Shown: positions 49,934 through 59,440, numbered from the stretch's first letter. The stretch is 64,000 nucleotides of DNA from Herbiconiux aconitum (GCF_024979235.1 NZ_JANLCM010000001.1:682001-746000); one strand, 5' to 3'. Translations and numbers: made by a program. The notes: generated by a model from the sequence alone, not told the origin.

Positions 49934-50800
49934 TCACTTGAGTCCGCTGGAGGCGAGGCCGTTGATGACCCGGCGCTGCAGCAGGATGAACAGGATCAAG
50001 ATCGGTGCCATGGCCAGCAGGCTCGCCGCCATCACGAGCGGGAAGTCGGTGGTGCGGTCGCCGATCAGCGTCGCGAGCCCGGCCGAGAGCGGCATGTGCT
50101 CGCTGAAGGTGGTGACCACGAGCGGCCAGAGCAGCTCGTTCCACGACCAGAGCGCGGTGGTGATGGCCAGCACGCTGATGGTCGGCTTCGCGAGTGGCAG
50201 CATGATGCGCCAGAAGATGGTGAACGGATTCGCGCCGTCCAGCCGCGCGGCCTCCTCCAGCTCCACCGGCATCGCGAGGAACGCTGTGCGCATCAGATAG
50301 GTACCGAAGGCGCTGAAGAGCCCAGGCAGCACCAGCCCGCCGAGACTGTCGAGAAGGCCGAGACCCTGCACGATCTGGTACTGCGACAGCAGGTACACCT
50401 GCGAAGGCACCATCAGGATCGACAGCACGAGGGCGAGCAGGATCGCGCGGCCGCGGAAGCGCATCCGGGCGAAGGCATAGCCCGCGAGCGTGCAGAACAG
50501 GATCTGCGCGACCGTGCGGATGACGGTGATGAGCACCGAGGTCTGCAACTGGTCGAGGAACGGCAGGCGCTCGAAGACCCGCACGTAGTTGTCCCACTGC
50601 AACTCGGCCGGCCAGAGAGTGGGCGGCACACTCTGCACCTCGGCGGTCGTGGACAGCGACATGATGATCTGCCAGATGAACGGGAACGCCATGATCAGTC
50701 CGCCCACACCGAGCACGATGTGCGCCACGACGTGCGATCCGCCACGGCGGCGCTGACGACGGCGGCGGCTCATGGCCCGCACCGGGATGGCCTCAGTCAC
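49934..50800 (-). CDS. Carbohydrate ABC importer permease (MalG type)
   Basis: The 288-residue permease has six membrane spans and the EAA loop EEAARLDGANPFTIFWRIMLPL, which contacts the ATPase. The sequence belongs to the CUT1 sugar importers. Its start overlaps the end of the partner permease by 8 bp. An ATPase gene is absent, as is common in actinobacteria, where one shared ATPase (MsiK-like) serves many CUT1 importers. Confidence 0.9.
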   Translation of the reverse strand: MTEAIPVRAMSRRRRQRRRGGSHVVAHIVLGVGGLIMAFPFIWQIIMSLSTTAEVQSVPPTLWPAELQWDNYVRVFERLPFLDQLQTSVLITVIRTVAQILFCTLAGYAFARMRFRGRAILLALVLSILMVPSQVYLLSQYQIVQGLGLLDSLGGLVLPGLFSAFGTYLMRTAFLAMPVELEEAARLDGANPFTIFWRIMLPLAKPTISVLAITTALWSWNELLWPLVVTTFSEHMPLSAGLATLIGDRTTDFPLVMAASLLAMAPILILFILLQRRVINGLASSGLK

Positions 50801-51812
50801 CCTTCACCCACTTCCTCTGGAACCGGAACTGCAGAACGGTCACCAGGCCGATGATCAAGAAGATCACCATGGCGATGGCGGCCGCGAAGCCCTTGTCGTT
50901 GTTGACGAAGCCCTCGCGATAGAAGAAGTAGACGAGGGACATGCTCCGCGGCAGCACGGGGTTGCTGCTGCCGAGGATGGCGTAGAGCAGGTCGAAGAGC
51001 TGGAAGCTCGAGATGACGGTGACGATCGTGACGAAGAAGATCGTGGGCGACAGCAGTGGCACCGTGATCGAACGGAACTGCCGCCAGCGCGACGCGCCGT
51101 CGAGGTCGGCCGCTTCGTAAAGCTCCGGGGGGATGTTCTTGAGGCCTGCCGAGAGCACGATCAGGCTGAAGCCGAGCGATGACCACAGACCGACGATCGC
51201 CACGGCGACGATGGAGAATCCCGGCGTGGAGATCCAGTACGGCCCCTGGATGCCCACGAGGCTCAGCAGGTAGTTGAGCATGCCGTAGTCGCCGTTGAAG
51301 ATGATGCGCCACACCATCGCCACAGCGGTGGGCATCGCGACGTAGGGCAGGAAGAAGAGTACGCGGTACAGCGACGCGAAACGGAGACCCGGGAGGTTGA
51401 GCAGACTCGCGAGGTAGACGGAGATCGGCACGCCGAGCAGCACGATCAGCGTGTAGATGATGGTGTTCACCAGCGAGAGGTAGAGCTGCGGGTCGGCGAA
51501 GAGCGTGAGGTAGTTCACGATGCCGGAGAAGGTGGAGCCTCCGAAAGGGCCGGTCTCGGTGAGCGAGATCCAGGCGGTCTGCACGATCGGCCACAGGTAG
51601 AACACCACGACGCCCAGCACGAGTGGGGCGACGAACAGCCACGGCCAGAAGCCGTCGCCGCGGCGGCGCTTGTCCGAGCGCGGCGAGTCGGAGCCGGTCG
51701 GCCGGGTCGGGTCGAGGTCATCGGGGCCGGACGGGGCGGCTGCCCGGCCCCGCCCGGCCCCGCCCCGGAGGGACGAGGCGGGCGGAACCGTGCGGCGTGC
51801 GTCAGTCGTCAT
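50793..51812 (-). CDS. Carbohydrate ABC importer permease (MalF type)
   Basis: The 339-residue protein has a disordered basic/Pro-rich N-terminus of about 50 residues. Six spans follow, with the EAA loop YEAADLDGASRWRQFRSITVPLL and LFFLPYVAMPTAVAMVW. It pairs with the MalG-type permease downstream (8-bp overlap). The ATG at 51812 has AAGGAG upstream. It follows the binding-protein gene by 4 bp, so all are co-transcribed. Confidence 0.9.
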   Translation of the reverse strand: MTTDARRTVPPASSLRGGAGRGRAAAPSGPDDLDPTRPTGSDSPRSDKRRRGDGFWPWLFVAPLVLGVVVFYLWPIVQTAWISLTETGPFGGSTFSGIVNYLTLFADPQLYLSLVNTIIYTLIVLLGVPISVYLASLLNLPGLRFASLYRVLFFLPYVAMPTAVAMVWRIIFNGDYGMLNYLLSLVGIQGPYWISTPGFSIVAVAIVGLWSSLGFSLIVLSAGLKNIPPELYEAADLDGASRWRQFRSITVPLLSPTIFFVTIVTVISSFQLFDLLYAILGSSNPVLPRSMSLVYFFYREGFVNNDKGFAAAIAMVIFLIIGLVTVLQFRFQRKWVKGD

Positions 51813-51816
51813 CGGG

Positions 51817-53145
51817 TCACTCCTTCGCGAGAGCGGCGTCCATCTGATCGGAGAGTTCGGTCGCGACCTCGTCGACCGGCCGCTCACCCGAGAACGCCTG
51901 CGGCAGCAGGTCGGTCTCGAAGGCGTTCCAGACCGCCGTGTTGTTGCTCACCGGCAGCGGCACCGAGTAGTCGACGGCGTCGAGGAAGACCTGGAGGTCG
52001 GCGTCGGGCATCGAGTCGGTGAAGGCGCTCTGGGTTCCGGTGAAGGCGGGGATGATCGATCCGGCGTCGCCCTGCTGCTGCTGGGCATCCTTGCTGGCGA
52101 GGAAGACCTGCAATGCCTGAGCTGCCTGCATGTTCTTCGACTTCGCCGAGACGACGTTCGAGACACCGTGGATGACGGTCGCCTGCTTCTCACCGATCGG
52201 GAGCGGGAGAACCGTCACGTCGGCGGCCAGAGCGGGGTCGGTGAGGGCCGAACGGAACCAGCTGCCGCCCCAGTACATCGCCAGCTTGCCCGACACGAAC
52301 CACTGGTCGGCCGTGGTGTCGGTGAGCTGCTGGATCGAAGGCGATGCACCATCGGCGATCAGGTCGGTCCAGAACTGAAGGCCGGCCTCCGTCTCGGGGG
52401 TGGCATAGCCCGACTTGCCGTCGTCGATGACCTGGCCGCCGGCCTGGAAGATGGTGTCGTAGTAGGTGGTCTGGCCATCCATACCGCCGGCTGCACCGTA
52501 TTCTCCGTCGGCCTTCAGCGCCGTGGAGATCGCGCTCGCGGCCTGCTGGAACTCGTCCCAGGTCCAGTCGCCGGTGGGCAGCGCCACACCGGCTTTCTCG
52601 AACAGGGCCTTGTTCGCCCAGATGCCGATCGTGTCGAAGTCCTTCGGCACTCCGTACTGCACGTCGTCGATGGTGTAGAGGTCGACGAGCGACTTCGGGT
52701 AGTTGGCCGGGTCGATGTCACCCGCCTCGACCTCGCCGGTGATGGGCTGGATCTGGTCGTTCGAGGCGTAGAGGCCGATGTTCGGACCGTTCATCCAGAA
52801 CACGTCGGGCAGGGTGCCGCTGGAGGCCTGAGTCTGCAGCTTCGTCCAGTACTCGGCGTACGGGGTGACGTTCACCGTCACCTTGATGTTCGGGTAGATC
52901 TCGTTGAAGGCGGCGATGTTCTCATCGATCGCCGCCACCTGCTGCTGGTCCCAGACACCGTAGGTGATGTCGGCCGAGAGGTCTTTGGCCGGGGCTGCGT
53001 ACTCGCCCGAGGAGCCGGTGCCCGCACCGGAGCCGGAGCCGGCGCAACCGCTCGCGACCAGCGCCAGGCCGACGGCGAAGGCGGCGCCGGCGACGAGGCG
53101 GCGTGCGGCTCTACGTCGCGCGGGAGGGGGGAACGAGGAGTTCAT
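51817..53145 (-). CDS. CUT1 sugar-binding lipoprotein
   Basis: The 442-residue extracellular lipoprotein has a long basic N-terminus (RRRAARR), a lipobox VASGC and a type 1 extracellular solute-binding fold. Segments include FNEIYPNIKVTVNVTPYAEY, LPDVFWMNGPN, YGVPKDFDTIGIWANKALFE and MYWGGSW. CUT1 binding proteins take oligosaccharides, sugar phosphates or aminosugars. Its ATG overlaps the stop of the oxidoreductase gene by one base (TGATG). Nearness to the aminosugar operon suggests an N-acetylhexosamine ligand, an inference. Confidence 0.9.
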   Translation of the reverse strand: MNSSFPPPARRRAARRLVAGAAFAVGLALVASGCAGSGSGAGTGSSGEYAAPAKDLSADITYGVWDQQQVAAIDENIAAFNEIYPNIKVTVNVTPYAEYWTKLQTQASSGTLPDVFWMNGPNIGLYASNDQIQPITGEVEAGDIDPANYPKSLVDLYTIDDVQYGVPKDFDTIGIWANKALFEKAGVALPTGDWTWDEFQQAASAISTALKADGEYGAAGGMDGQTTYYDTIFQAGGQVIDDGKSGYATPETEAGLQFWTDLIADGASPSIQQLTDTTADQWFVSGKLAMYWGGSWFRSALTDPALAADVTVLPLPIGEKQATVIHGVSNVVSAKSKNMQAAQALQVFLASKDAQQQQGDAGSIIPAFTGTQSAFTDSMPDADLQVFLDAVDYSVPLPVSNNTAVWNAFETDLLPQAFSGERPVDEVATELSDQMDAALAKE

Positions 53146-54404
53146 CAGAAGGTCCTTCCAGTGGTGTTCGGGGAGAGGGATGGTGAAAGGAATGCTGCGG
53201 GAGCGAAGTGTGCGGCGACGTGCGCAGGAAGCAGGGGCACGTCGAGGGGGCGTGAACCGTCGCGGAGCGATGCCGCGGCGAGCGCTCCGGCGGCCACGGC
53301 CTCGCGGGCGGCCAGCGGACTGACCAGGGTGGGTCGGCCGTCGATGAGGTGGTCGAAGAATTCGGTCATGGTGAGCAGATCGGCATCCTCGTGCCCGCTC
53401 TCCACGCCCTCGATCGGGTACTCGAGGTCACCGGCGACCTGCCACTCGTGACGACGGTTCCACACCTTCACGACCCCGCCGGCCGTGTCGCCGACGTTCT
53501 CGAGCCGGCCCTCGGTGCCGATCACCGTGTAGTTGCGCCAGTAGTCCGGAGTGAAGTGGCACTGCTGGTAGCTCGCCATCACGCCGTTCTCGAGCGTCAT
53601 CATCATCATCGACACGTCTTCGACGTCGACGACCGGATTCAGGCCGATCTGGCTCGCGGGCGGCCAGTTGTCGAACGAGAACCAGTCGGTCATGAGCTCG
53701 CCGCGGCGGTCGCGACGGTCGGTGACGTCGCCGTAGACCATGAGATCGCCCATGCCAACGACGCGGCGCGTGTAGCTCGAGGCGAGGTAGTGCACCACGT
53801 CGATGTCGTGACTGGCCTTCTGCAGCAGCAGGGTGCCGGTCTTCGAACGGTCGGCGTGCCAGTCCTTGAAGTAGTAGTCGCCGCCGTTGCCCACGAAGTG
53901 GCGCACCCAGACGGCCTTGACCTGCCCGATCTCGCCGCGGTCGATCACGGCGCGCATGGTGCGCACCACGGCGGAGTGCCGCATGTTGTGGCCCACGTAG
54001 AGCACGGTGCCGGTCTCGGCGGCCGTGCTCAGCACGCGGTCGGCGCCTTCGAGGCTGATCGCGAGCGGCTTCTCGAGGTAGACGGCGATGCCGGCCTCCA
54101 GCAGCGCGACCGCGATGGCCTCGTGGGTGTGGTCGGGCGTGGTGACGATCGCGGCCGTCACCTGGCGCGCGGCGATCAGGTCGCCGATACTCGCGTGGAC
54201 CGTCGCCTCGGGGTAGGCCTGGCGCGCCCGCTCCTGGCCGACGGGGTCGGGCTCGACCACGGCGACCACGCGCGCACCGGGCCGCGCCTCAGGCACGTGC
54301 TGGGCGATCGCGGCGCGTTGGCCGAAGCCGATCACGGCGACCGGGACGGCGTTGCCGTCGGTGACTGGAATCGTCGGGCGCAGCGCCCTCACATCTTCGT
54401 GCAT
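53145..54404 (-). CDS. Gfo/Idh/MocA-family oxidoreductase
   Basis: The 419-residue protein has an N-terminal Rossmann fold (VPVAVIGFGQRAAIAQH), VTTPDHTHEAIAVALLEAG and the sugar-dehydrogenase EKPLAIS motif. It also has HNMRHSAVVRTMR and a beta-sheet domain with LLQKASHDIDVVHYL. It is NAD(P)-dependent on sugars, or, as in GH109, may use NAD as a cofactor for glycosidic cleavage of alpha-N-acetylgalactosaminides. The ATG at 54404 has AGGA upstream; a GTG at 54470 would add 22 residues. It is first in the operon oxidoreductase - binding protein - permeases - DUF4832 protein. Confidence 0.87.
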   Translation of the reverse strand: MHEDVRALRPTIPVTDGNAVPVAVIGFGQRAAIAQHVPEARPGARVVAVVEPDPVGQERARQAYPEATVHASIGDLIAARQVTAAIVTTPDHTHEAIAVALLEAGIAVYLEKPLAISLEGADRVLSTAAETGTVLYVGHNMRHSAVVRTMRAVIDRGEIGQVKAVWVRHFVGNGGDYYFKDWHADRSKTGTLLLQKASHDIDVVHYLASSYTRRVVGMGDLMVYGDVTDRRDRRGELMTDWFSFDNWPPASQIGLNPVVDVEDVSMMMMTLENGVMASYQQCHFTPDYWRNYTVIGTEGRLENVGDTAGGVVKVWNRRHEWQVAGDLEYPIEGVESGHEDADLLTMTEFFDHLIDGRPTLVSPLAAREAVAAGALAAASLRDGSRPLDVPLLPAHVAAHFAPAAFLSPSLSPNTTGRTF

Positions 54405-54559
54405 GACGACATCCTGCAACACTTGCGCGTATTTGTCACTACTGGTGCTGAAATGAGCATGTCCAGACACTAGCTTTCGACGAAGCGCTCACAAAGCGTG
54501 CAGAGAATTGTTAACGACCCTGTAACACGCGAGCGGTGGCGGCCCCGACGTCGGGCGGG

Positions 54560-55354
54560 TCAGGATGCGGGGGCGACGATGACCTCGACACCCGCGGCGT
54601 CGAATTCTCCGGCCAGCTCGCGCGACACCGGCTGATCCGTGACCAGCACGTCGATCCGCGACAGCGGGCAGATGCGCGCGAAGGTGCTGCGACCGAGCTT
54701 GGTGGCGTCGGCCGCGATCACGAGCCGGCGGGAGACCGCCGCGATCTCGCGGCTCGCCTCCGCCTCGCCCTCGTGCAGCGTCGTGGCCCCGAAGGTGCCG
54801 CTCAACCCATCGACCCCCAGCACGGCGATGTCGATGCTGAAGTCGCGGAGCGATGCCGCCACCAGGGGGCCGACCAGTTCGTAGGACTGCCGCCGGGGCA
54901 CCCCGCCGGTGACCACGATCTTGATGTGCTCGCGCACCGACATCTCGTACGCGATGTTCAGTGCATTCGTCACGATGGTGACACCCGCGGCATCCGCCCC
55001 GCCACGCAGTCGCTCGCTGCGCCCCAGCATCCGTGCGACCTCACTCGTCGTCGTGCCGCCGTTCAGCCCGACCGAGTCGCCGGGAGCGATCAGATCGGAC
55101 ACCGCCCGCGCGATCGCCACCTTGGCCTCGGCCTGCCGCGCGATCTTGTACTGCAGGGGCAGCTCGTAGCCCGACCCGAGAGCCGAGGCCCCGCCGTGGG
55201 TGCGCGTGACCAGGCGCTGATCGGAGAGGGTGTTGAGGTCGCGCCGCACGGTCGCGGTCGAGACCCCGAGCGCATCGCTCACCTCCGCGATCGACACGCT
55301 GCCGCGCTCGGAGACGAGTTCGAGTACGACGTTGAGACGTTGCTGCTGGGTCAT
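54560..55354 (-). CDS. DeoR-family regulator
   Basis: The 264-residue protein has the DeoR helix-turn-helix (SIAEVSDALGVSTATVRRDLNTL, residues about 20-42) and the DeoRC sensor. NGGTTTSEVARML is the phosphate-binding loop, followed by VVTGGVPRRQSYELVGPL. It binds a phosphorylated sugar intermediate as inducer. It is divergent from the aminosugar operon, with a TGATTGAT/ATCAATCA inverted repeat between, so it probably represses that operon, like AgaR or NagR-type DeoR proteins. The ATG at 55354 has AAGGATC upstream. Longer upstream frames would overlap the operator. Confidence 0.88.
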   Translation of the reverse strand: MTQQQRLNVVLELVSERGSVSIAEVSDALGVSTATVRRDLNTLSDQRLVTRTHGGASALGSGYELPLQYKIARQAEAKVAIARAVSDLIAPGDSVGLNGGTTTSEVARMLGRSERLRGGADAAGVTIVTNALNIAYEMSVREHIKIVVTGGVPRRQSYELVGPLVAASLRDFSIDIAVLGVDGLSGTFGATTLHEGEAEASREIAAVSRRLVIAADATKLGRSTFARICPLSRIDVLVTDQPVSRELAGEFDAAGVEVIVAPAS

Positions 55355-55411
55355 CTGGCGGCCGATCCTTCGTTGGGTGCTCCATTTTCGCACAGATGAT
55401 CTTGCGCGTTG

Positions 55412-55446
55412 TGATTGATTCTGCTCAAATACAGAGATATCAATCA
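55412..55446. promoter_or_regulatory. DeoR operator candidate (TGATTGAT / ATCAATCA)
   Basis: Perfect 8-bp arms TGATTGAT (55412-55419) and ATCAATCA (55439-55446) with a 19-bp AT-rich spacer lie midway in the divergent gap between DeoR and the aminosugar operon. Position and AT-richness fit a DeoR operator overlapping the promoter. Confidence 0.6.
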
Positions 55447-55496
55447 TTCCTGTTCTGTCTTCGCTCAGGACAGCTCCTGTGACCGAAAGAAGTCTC

Positions 55497-56375
55497 ATGC
55501 CCTCCACCTTCGTCGAAGCGGAAATCGCCTCCCAGCCCGACACCTGGAGACTCGCCGCCGAGCTGGTGGCCGACGTCGCCGGGCAGTTGCCGCGCGCCGG
55601 GGAACGCGTGGCGGTGGTCGGATGCGGCACCAGCTGGTTCATCGCCATGTCGTACGCCGTGCTGCGGGAGAGCGCCGGGCAGGGCGTGACCGACGCCTTC
55701 GCGGGCAGCGAATACCCCGCCTCCCGTCAGTACGACCGCGTCGTCGCGATCTCGCGCTCGGGCACCACAACCGAGATCATCGAGCTGCTCAAGGCGCTCG
55801 ACTCGACACCGACGACACTGATCACGGCCGTGGGCGACTCCCCCGCCGCACTGCACGCCGACGAGACCATCGCCCTCCCCTTCGCCGATGAGCGCTCCGT
55901 GGTGCAGACCCGCTTCGCCACCTCGGCACTCACCCTGTTGCGGGTGCACGTGGGCGACGACATCGCGTCGATCATCGCCGATGGCGAGCGCGCCCTGCAG
56001 ATCCCGATCGACGACCTGCTCACGGCGAACCAGTGCAGCTTTGTGGGCCTCGGCTGGGCGGTCGGCCTCACCTTCGAGGCGGCGCTCAAGACGCGCGAGG
56101 CCGCGCAGTTCTGGTCGGAGTCCTACCCGGCCATGGACTACCGTCACGGCCCGATCGCCATCGCAGAACCTGGCCGGCTCGTCTGGAGTCTCGGTGAAGC
56201 GCCTGTGGGCCTCGCCGAGGAGATCGCCGAGACCGGAGCGCGTTTCGTGCACCACGAACTCGACCCGCAGGCGGCCCTCGTGGTCGCTCAGCGGTTCGCC
56301 GTGGGCCTCGCCCTCTCGCGTGGCCTCGACCCGGACAACCCGCGCGCGCTCACGCGATCTGTCATCCTGGCCTGA
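55497..56375 (+). CDS. SIS-domain sugar isomerase/deaminase (AgaS-like)
   Basis: The 292-residue protein has two SIS domains: VVGCGTSWFIAMSYAVL and AISRSGTTTEIIELLKAL, then VGLGWAVGLTFEAALKTREA with the catalytic Glu region and a final FAVGLALSRGLDPD. It resembles GlmS-isomerase-like and AgaS proteins that turn galactosamine-6-phosphate into tagatose-6-phosphate plus ammonia. I choose the ATG at 55497 with GAAAGAAG upstream; GTG 55479 would add six residues. It is the first gene of a six-gene aminosugar operon. Confidence 0.85.
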   Translation: MPSTFVEAEIASQPDTWRLAAELVADVAGQLPRAGERVAVVGCGTSWFIAMSYAVLRESAGQGVTDAFAGSEYPASRQYDRVVAISRSGTTTEIIELLKALDSTPTTLITAVGDSPAALHADETIALPFADERSVVQTRFATSALTLLRVHVGDDIASIIADGERALQIPIDDLLTANQCSFVGLGWAVGLTFEAALKTREAAQFWSESYPAMDYRHGPIAIAEPGRLVWSLGEAPVGLAEEIAETGARFVHHELDPQAALVVAQRFAVGLALSRGLDPDNPRALTRSVILA

Positions 56376-56451
56376 CGACGATGGTGGCACCGAAGACGAC
56401 GGCGCGGCGACGGGTGGCCGAGCGACGAGTGGCGCGGAGGAGGCGCGAGCG

Positions 56452-57369
56452 ATGATCGGCATCGACGTGGGCGGAACGACCATCAAGGGCATCCGCGTAT
56501 CGATCGCGGATGCCGGCGCCGGAGCCGACGGAGCCGCCGCTCTCGCCGGCCCGATCGAGGCAGAGCTCCGAGTGCACACTCCCACGCCCGACCCGACGGG
56601 GGAACGGATCGTCGAAGCGGTCGCCGGTCTGGTCGAATCGCTCGGCGGCGCGACGGATGCGGCGATCGGCCTGGCCGTGCCCGGCATCGTCGATGAAGCG
56701 CGGGGCCTCGCCCTCTGGTCATCCAACGTGGGCCTCCGCGACGCCCCCATCCGGGCCCTGGCCGAGGGCAGGCTCGGCACCGCTGTCGCTCTCGGGCAAG
56801 ACGTGCGTGCGGGCGCCCTGGCCGAGGTGCGCTCCGGCGCCGCCCGCGATGTCGACGGGTCGGTCGCCTTCGTGCCCATCGGCACCGGTGTGGCCGCCGC
56901 CTTCCTGGTGCACGGGCATCCGCTGGTCTCGGGCGGCTGGGCCGGTGAGATCGGCCAGATCGTGCTCCGCTCGGGGCCGTTCGCCGGACTCCGTGTCGAA
57001 GAGGTGGCGTCGGCGTCGGCGACCGCACGCCGGGCCGGTGAGCCGAACGCCCGCGCGGTTGCTGTGCGGGTGGCGGCCGGCGACGAGTCGGCGATCGCCG
57101 TCTGGGCCGACACCATCTCGGTGCTGGCCGACGCCCTCGCGGGCATCGTGGTGACGGTCGCACCCACGGCGATCGTGGTCGGGGGCGGGCTCGCCCAGGC
57201 CGGGCCACTGCTCTTCGATCCGCTGCGCGTCGCGGTGGCGGAGCGTATCGGGCACCTCCGCGCGCCGCAGCTGGTCGCCGCCCGGCACGGCGATCAGGCG
57301 GGCGCACTCGGCGCCGCCTATCTGGCCGCCGACCTCGCAGCCGACCTCGCCGCGGGGCGGTCTTCGTGA
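56452..57369 (+). CDS. ROK-family sugar kinase
   Basis: The 305-residue protein has the ATP/sugar motif IGIDVGGTTIKGIRV, a second strand GLAVPGIVDE and SGGWAGEIGQIVL. The ROK zinc motif CxCGxxGC and the GH of GEIGH are absent (GQIVLRSGPFAGLRVEEVAS). It would phosphorylate an N-acetylhexosamine or glucosamine at O6, replacing a PTS step. GGAGGAG precedes the ATG. Its stop overlaps the nagA start (GTGA). Kinase specificity is not determined. Confidence 0.85.
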   Translation: MIGIDVGGTTIKGIRVSIADAGAGADGAAALAGPIEAELRVHTPTPDPTGERIVEAVAGLVESLGGATDAAIGLAVPGIVDEARGLALWSSNVGLRDAPIRALAEGRLGTAVALGQDVRAGALAEVRSGAARDVDGSVAFVPIGTGVAAAFLVHGHPLVSGGWAGEIGQIVLRSGPFAGLRVEEVASASATARRAGEPNARAVAVRVAAGDESAIAVWADTISVLADALAGIVVTVAPTAIVVGGGLAQAGPLLFDPLRVAVAERIGHLRAPQLVAARHGDQAGALGAAYLAADLAADLAAGRSS

Positions 57370-58499
57370 GCGGCGGTGTGTTCATACGGGCTCGCCGACT
57401 CGTCGACGGGGCAGGGCACGACGGCCCGGGCTGGCTGCAGGTGGCCGACGGCGTGATCGTGGCCGGCGGCGACGGCGGCGTCCCGACCGCCGGAGAGCAC
57501 GATGGCGTGCTCGATCTCGAGACCGTCATGCCCGGCTTCATCGACACCCACGTGCACGGAGCGATGGGCGCCGAGTTCAGCGCCCTCGGCACCGACCCCG
57601 CTCCCGCGATCGAACACCACGCCCACACGGGAAGCACGACCGTGGTGGCCTCCCTCGCCACCGGCGAGCGCACGACCACGATCGAACGGATGCGCGAACT
57701 CGCCCCGCTCGTCAGAGCCGGTGCGCTCGCCGGTCTGCACCTCGAGGGCCCGTTCCTCTCGGTCGAACGCCGTGGCGCTCACAACCCGTTGCTCCTCCGC
57801 GAACCCGCGGCGGGGTCGGTCGACGAATTGCTCGATGCGGCCGACGGCACACTGCTCATGGTCACCCTCGCTCCCGAGCTCCCCGGAGCGCTGGAGGCGA
57901 TCGCCCGCCTACGCGCGGCCGGCGTGACGGTCGCGATCGGCCACACCGCCGCATCCGCTGACCGGGTGCGTGAAGCGGTCGACACCGGCGCCACCGTCGT
58001 GACCCATCTCTTCAACGGGATGCCGCCACTGCACCATCGGGCCCCCGGCCCCGTGGGGATCGCTCTCACCGACGAACGACTCGTGGTGGAACTGATCGGC
58101 GACGGCCGGCACGTCGACGACGAGGCGATCGATGTGGCCCGGCGCGCGGCATCCGCTCGCTACGTGCTCGTGTCGGACGCGATGGCCGCAACGGGGCTCG
58201 GCGACGGGCGGTATCGCCTGGCCGGCTCCGAGGTCGTGGTGTCGGAGGGCGCTGCGATGCTGGCCGACGGCTCGTCGCTCGCCGGCAGCAGCACACCTGT
58301 CGCGGGGGCGGTCAGCCGCCTCCTCCGGCGCGGCGTCGACCTGCCCGAGATCGTCGCGGCTACGAACACCGTTCCCGCGCGGTCGCTTGGGCTCGCACCG
58401 CGCGCCTTGGTGCCCGGTGCGACCGCCGATCTGCTCGAACTGGCCGGCTCACGGGTCGCCCGGGTGATGAGGAGGGGAACATGGCTCGCGTCGTCGTGA
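57366..58499 (+). CDS. nagA: N-acetylhexosamine-6-phosphate deacetylase
   Basis: The 377-residue amidohydrolase has the metal-site motifs MPGFIDTHVHGAMG, HLEGPFLS (Glu), AIGHTAAS (His), THLFNGMPPLHHRAPG (His) and the catalytic Asp in VSDAMAATG. It removes the acetyl group of GlcNAc-6-P or GalNAc-6-P. The neighbouring SIS, tagatose-type kinase and aldolase suggest the galacto substrate (AgaA function). The start is a GTG that overlaps the kinase stop. Its end overlaps the next gene by 19 bp. Confidence 0.88.
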   Translation: MSGGVFIRARRLVDGAGHDGPGWLQVADGVIVAGGDGGVPTAGEHDGVLDLETVMPGFIDTHVHGAMGAEFSALGTDPAPAIEHHAHTGSTTVVASLATGERTTTIERMRELAPLVRAGALAGLHLEGPFLSVERRGAHNPLLLREPAAGSVDELLDAADGTLLMVTLAPELPGALEAIARLRAAGVTVAIGHTAASADRVREAVDTGATVVTHLFNGMPPLHHRAPGPVGIALTDERLVVELIGDGRHVDDEAIDVARRAASARYVLVSDAMAATGLGDGRYRLAGSEVVVSEGAAMLADGSSLAGSSTPVAGAVSRLLRRGVDLPEIVAATNTVPARSLGLAPRALVPGATADLLELAGSRVARVMRRGTWLASS

Positions 58500-59440
58500 T
58501 CACCCCGAACCCCGCGATCGACGTGACTTATCGCGTCGACGTACAGCGGCTCGGCGAGACCGTGCGCGTCGTCGACGCGACCCGTCGCGCCGGGGGCAAG
58601 GGCATCAACGTCGCGCGGGTGCTGCACGCGCTCGGCCGCCCGGTGATGGCGGTGCAGCCTCTCGGCGGTGCGAGCGGAGGGTGGATCGACGACGAACTGG
58701 CAGCCGCCGGCATCGACACAGTGTCCGTGCCCACCGGGCGCGAGACCCGGACCACGGTCGCCGTGGTGGACGGGCGCAGCCATCCCACGCTCTACTCCGA
58801 GCCGGGCGCCGCGCTCGACGACGGCGTCTGGCGGGCGCTCGAGTCCGCGATCGTCGAGCACTGCGGGCCTCAGGACATCCTCGTCATCGCCGGTTCGTTC
58901 CCGCCGGCGACGACGGCTCTGCAGGTCGCTTCGCTCGTGGCCGCCGGCACGTCGGCCGGTGCTCTCGTGGTGGTGGATGCCAGCGGTGAGGCGCTCGTCG
59001 CCGCCGCCGACGCGGGAGCCGACATCCTGAAGCCCAACGAATCGGAACTTCTCGAAGCCACCGGCACGTCGACGCTCGATGCGGGGCTCGCGGCGCTGTT
59101 CGCGCGGGGCGCCGGATGCCTCGTGATCTCGCGGGGGTCGGCCGGACTGATCGGCGCCTCAGCCGACGGCGACCGCGTGGCGCAGGACGGTGTTCCCGGG
59201 GTCTCCGGCAATCCCACCGGCGCCGGCGACGCGGCCACAGCCGGACTGGTGGCCGCACTCGCCGACGGCCTTCCCCTCCCCGAGGCGCTCCGCTGCGCAG
59301 CCATCACGGGAGCCGCCGCCGTGCTGGCACCGATCGCCGGGGTGATCGACCCCGCCGATCTCCCGCGCCTCGCTGCGCGTCTTGACGGCGGAAGCTTTCC
59401 TCTCGCCCTCCCCACCGCTTACCCCCCGACCCCGAGGTGA
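58481..59440 (+). CDS. PfkB-family kinase (1-phosphofructokinase / tagatose-6-phosphate kinase type)
   Basis: The 319-residue protein has TPNPAIDVTYRVD, RRAGGKGINVARVLHALG, LKPNESELLEATG and the anion-hole/base motif GNPTGAGDAATAGL near the C-terminus. It is of the LacC/FruK/AgaK group, phosphorylating a ketohexose phosphate at C1. In this operon the expected step is tagatose-6-phosphate to tagatose-1,6-bisphosphate. GAGGAGGGG precedes the ATG. The start overlaps nagA by 19 bp. Confidence 0.87.
   Translation: MARVVVITPNPAIDVTYRVDVQRLGETVRVVDATRRAGGKGINVARVLHALGRPVMAVQPLGGASGGWIDDELAAAGIDTVSVPTGRETRTTVAVVDGRSHPTLYSEPGAALDDGVWRALESAIVEHCGPQDILVIAGSFPPATTALQVASLVAAGTSAGALVVVDASGEALVAAADAGADILKPNESELLEATGTSTLDAGLAALFARGAGCLVISRGSAGLIGASADGDRVAQDGVPGVSGNPTGAGDAATAGLVAALADGLPLPEALRCAAITGAAAVLAPIAGVIDPADLPRLAARLDGGSFPLALPTAYPPTPR

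Noticed and set aside
51670..53451. A 593-codon open frame on the plus strand
   Set aside because: It covers the CUT1 binding-protein gene in antisense. No start context or motif.
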